In this document: positions 49,339 through 51,530 of the stretch, piece by piece
How the letters are laid out: the number at the start of each line of letters is the position of its first letter
Position numbering within the stretch: the stretch's first letter is position 1
Origin: an uncultured Lachnospiraceae bacterium
Lineage (GTDB): Bacteria; Bacillota; Clostridia; Lachnospirales; Lachnospiraceae
Length of the DNA: 51,530 nucleotides
NCBI GenBank assembly: GCA_947567595.1
Contig: CANOMQ010000030.1
Location: 1 to 51,530, forward strand
Direction: 5' to 3'
Translations under genes and position numbers: made by a program
Notes under the pieces: generated by a model
Databases searched by the model: none
What the model saw: only the letters and a program-made list of their open reading frames with translations
What the model was told of the DNA's origin: nothing

Positions 49339-50730
49339 CTAATGAAGTTTAACCTGCATTCCTTCAAAAGATATGTCGTCCTTAATTGTTATTACGGAAT
49401 CTCTCTGCTTCAATTGAATTCCCGACTTTGCATTTAGTTGAACATCATCTGTCCGGCTTGTGATTGCCATTTTACCATTCGCTTCCAGTACAATAGAACC
49501 AGCGCTCTTCATTCTGATACCCTTTTGATCGGATATTTCAATATAAGTGCCATTATTATTAGTTAGCATAATATGATCGGGCGTCAGGCTTATTTCTTTC
49601 CCATACCTGTTCTTTAAATACTTCCTTTCAGGATTGGTGCGTTCATCACTATATTCATGAACTGCGCTGCTCACATAAGCATCTACTGCTTTTTCAGAAG
49701 GAAAGTTCAAACGTATCGTATCCCCTGGCTCTGGCATACAGTACCATCCCGTTCCATCCGGCGATGAATAAACTGTAGAAAAAGGAAACCACTTGTATCC
49801 GGTATCTCCTCCATTTTCATCTTCCGCTAAACTTACTTGTACCTTATCGGCTTTTACACTTTTTACAGTTCCCTTTAATCCTGCTCCTATAAGATTGCAA
49901 TTATATTGACGAACTACTCTTAATCCTTGTAAGGATTTTAAATAATACGTATGGTATAATTCACTCCCCCGCATTTCTGATTCAACACGATAAATCCAAA
50001 GAACTTTATCCAAAAATTCTAAACAATTACCTATTTCATAAATTTCCCTTACTGTTACTGTATAATATACACAATCTTCTTCCAAAATACGGAGTCCATT
50101 TGCTTTTTTATATTCGTATTCTTCCAAGTCTCTACATATTTTATAGGGTATATTTTGTGAGATTGTTTTTTTTCCTAAATTCGGAAAGCCAAAATGATAT
50201 TTTGCCCCGCCTGTTTTTATATCTGGTACCACCACCGTATTTAAACAGGAAGCCAGACGTTTTATAAAAAGCCAGTCATTTTCCTGGTATTGAATCAAAA
50301 ACTCCGGAATTTTTTTCTCTTTACCTTCAGCAAAAATCACCCCATGATTATCATATAATTTATTACAAGTTGTAAGTACCTGTTTATAGGTAATATCTTT
50401 ATTCTGAAAGGTTCTGGTGTGGCATCTTTGCTCCATCAAATAGGTGCCTGTTTTTATCTGAATCTTCATAGTTGCAATATACCCGGCAACTGCTATATTA
50501 AAGTCAGTGAGATATCCGTATAACAATGTATGCTGCTCATCCCCCATTTCTTCAGCTATTATTTTTACCTTTTTTTCCTTTTTAGCAACATTAAGATATT
50601 TCTCCAACATATTAAATGGAATAATTCCTTCTATGTTTACTTCCCCATGGTCATTTACCTGCTTAATACCTTTATAGCTGACCACTGTCAGTTCTGAAAA
50701 TGGCTCAACAATTATTTTATCCGCTCTCAT
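49339..50730 (-). CDS. VgrG-like contractile injection spike protein B
   Basis: A 463-residue paralogue of protein A with the same plan: gp27-like N-terminal part (LIQYQENDWLFIKRLASCLN), OB-fold (GLKGTVKSVKADKVQVSL, TGYKWFPFSTVYSS, GTGWYCMPEPGDTIRLNFP) and a beta-helix tail (HIMLTNNNGTYIEISD to DISFEGMQVKLH). The tail is longer and more regular than in A. GGGAGAAAAA precedes the ATG. In known systems VgrG trimers sit below a PAAR tip; two neighbouring versions could form hetero-spikes or serve different cargos. 15 nt separate A and B. Confidence 0.85.
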   Translation of the reverse strand: MRADKIIVEPFSELTVVSYKGIKQVNDHGEVNIEGIIPFNMLEKYLNVAKKEKKVKIIAEEMGDEQHTLLYGYLTDFNIAVAGYIATMKIQIKTGTYLMEQRCHTRTFQNKDITYKQVLTTCNKLYDNHGVIFAEGKEKKIPEFLIQYQENDWLFIKRLASCLNTVVVPDIKTGGAKYHFGFPNLGKKTISQNIPYKICRDLEEYEYKKANGLRILEEDCVYYTVTVREIYEIGNCLEFLDKVLWIYRVESEMRGSELYHTYYLKSLQGLRVVRQYNCNLIGAGLKGTVKSVKADKVQVSLAEDENGGDTGYKWFPFSTVYSSPDGTGWYCMPEPGDTIRLNFPSEKAVDAYVSSAVHEYSDERTNPERKYLKNRYGKEISLTPDHIMLTNNNGTYIEISDQKGIRMKSAGSIVLEANGKMAITSRTDDVQLNAKSGIQLKQRDSVITIKDDISFEGMQVKLH

Positions 50731-50781
50731 TTTTTCTCCCTTCTGCTCATAATATGGAACGTGCAGTTTTTCATCAGTCTC

Positions 50782-51530
50782 TCATCGATAATCCTTATAT
50801 ATACCGGTTTCTATATCGGATCGGTTGAATCCGTATCTCTTGTTAGTCCAATATCCCAGTTCATTTCTAGAGTAAAAAGGTAAATGTATCCACCATTTAT
50901 AGATCTCCAACCGCTCAATACCATCTCCATTTTCCTTTAAATCGCCTTTGACCATAAAAAAATCTCTGCAATTCAGGTCATCATATTCGTTATTCAAAAC
51001 ATCCGCACCCAAAAGATACTCCGGAGAATTACCTTCAATATATATTTTCTTTTCTATATGACCATCCTCAAAATAACGCATCCTGCCGGTGCTGTCTTTT
51101 GCAGATTCCTTATCATTATATACCAAAAACCATTCCAGTTCGCTTCCATTCCACCTAGAGCGAATTTTATAAAATCCGTCCTGTTTTAAGTAATAGCCAC
51201 ATGTCCAGTCACAAGTCAAATCGTACGTATTCGTCGGATAATAATCGCCTTGCTCCACGTCATATGTATCTAAATAATTTCTCGGGTAAAAAAAACGCTG
51301 CTCCTGCCGGTAATCCTCTTGCCCATAATAACGCTTTATTGGCGCTATCAAATACCAATCTTCTACGCAAAATACCATTTGCTTACGATAGCTTGTCATT
51401 TCTTCATGAACATATCCTTTAACCAAAAAACTGTTGCGCTCTGGTTCCATAAATATATATGATAATTCCTCATCCGGACCATGCCCTATTAAAAATATTG
51501 ATTTTTTTTCTGTTCCGTCCATATAGTACC
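50782..51530 (-). CDS. Unknown aromatic-rich protein at the window edge (possibly 5' partial)
   Basis: The ATG at 51522 is preceded by only 8 bases of window and no stop is seen before the edge, so the start is uncertain and the gene may extend beyond. 246 residues from that ATG are visible: no signal peptide, very rich in Tyr, Trp, Asp and Glu, with beta-strand-like blocks (WFLVYNDKE, GHIEKKIYIEG, KWWIHLPFYSR). I recognise no family. It is followed by the VgrG-like gene B after 51 nt and shares the A+T-rich composition, so it is likely part of the same accessory operon. Confidence 0.6.
   Translation of the reverse strand, partial: YYMDGTEKKSIFLIGHGPDEELSYIFMEPERNSFLVKGYVHEEMTSYRKQMVFCVEDWYLIAPIKRYYGQEDYRQEQRFFYPRNYLDTYDVEQGDYYPTNTYDLTCDWTCGYYLKQDGFYKIRSRWNGSELEWFLVYNDKESAKDSTGRMRYFEDGHIEKKIYIEGNSPEYLLGADVLNNEYDDLNCRDFFMVKGDLKENGDGIERLEIYKWWIHLPFYSRNELGYWTNKRYGFNRSDIETGIYKDYR

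Noticed and set aside
45075-51530. Spike genes as part of an ordinary prophage
   Set aside because: No capsid, terminase, portal, holin or tail-fibre gene is seen in the window and the spike-DUF4280 fusion is typical of secretion systems. It cannot be fully excluded without the sequence past 51530.

Overview
The window is a low-to-medium G+C, Gram-positive (monoderm) chromosome segment. I would place it in Clostridia, most likely Lachnospiraceae. The support is gene content and order: mutS-mutL-miaA-ynbB, radC-mreBCD-PBP2-minCDE-rodA, yggS-sepF, a divergent LysM gene facing lexA, and the block from the TIGR03960-type radical SAM gene through rng, rplU-prp-rpmA, obgE, yhbY, nadD and yqeK to rsfS. 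The L27 protein also carries the Firmicutes N-terminal extension and Shine-Dalgarno sites are strong throughout. No rRNA, tRNA, CRISPR array or insertion sequence was seen.

Layout. 1-3030: a heterodimeric ABC exporter pair, the first gene cut by the window edge. 3136-4779: SulP anion transporter. 4780-5195: a gap holding an unlisted 51-codon gene with its own promoter and a hairpin before mutS. 5196-12184: DNA mismatch repair and tRNA modification operon plus a PLP enzyme. 12297-21251: cell shape and division-site operon (radC, mreB, mreC, mreD, PBP2, minC, minD, minE, rodA). 21411-22773: methylglyoxal synthase overlapping a D,D-carboxypeptidase lipoprotein. 22866-28720: a P-loop protein, an HlyD-like membrane protein, yggS, sepF, aroB, lspA, rluD. 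28971-31213: unknown gene plus CstA transporter. 31482-34969: cytidylate-kinase-like protein, AI-2E family permease (minus), tyrosine recombinase. 34979-36183: SOS locus, LysM protein (minus) facing lexA. 36297-45038, all minus: ribosome and GTPase housekeeping block.

45075-51530, all minus, is visibly more A+T-rich and is the accessory part. In transcription order it holds an unknown protein (cut by or near the edge), two paralogous VgrG-like spike proteins, a DcrB/Eag-like small protein, a protein fusing a PAAR-like DUF4280 domain to a lysozyme/transglycosylase-like domain, and a lipoprotein that overlaps the previous gene by 20 nt. Read together this looks like a contractile-injection-type spike, adaptor, tip-effector and possible immunity cassette in a monoderm bacterium. 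No sheath, tube, baseplate wedge or ATPase gene lies in the window, so the delivery machine is unknown. This is the most interesting part of the window.

Other points worth a look: near-perfect LexA boxes inside the LysM-gene promoter and at the lexA promoter, an MreB with degenerate ATP-site residues, a PBP2 with a roughly 240-residue insertion, a methylglyoxal synthase with Glu in place of the catalytic-base Asp, and an RNase G that ends before the zinc-link.
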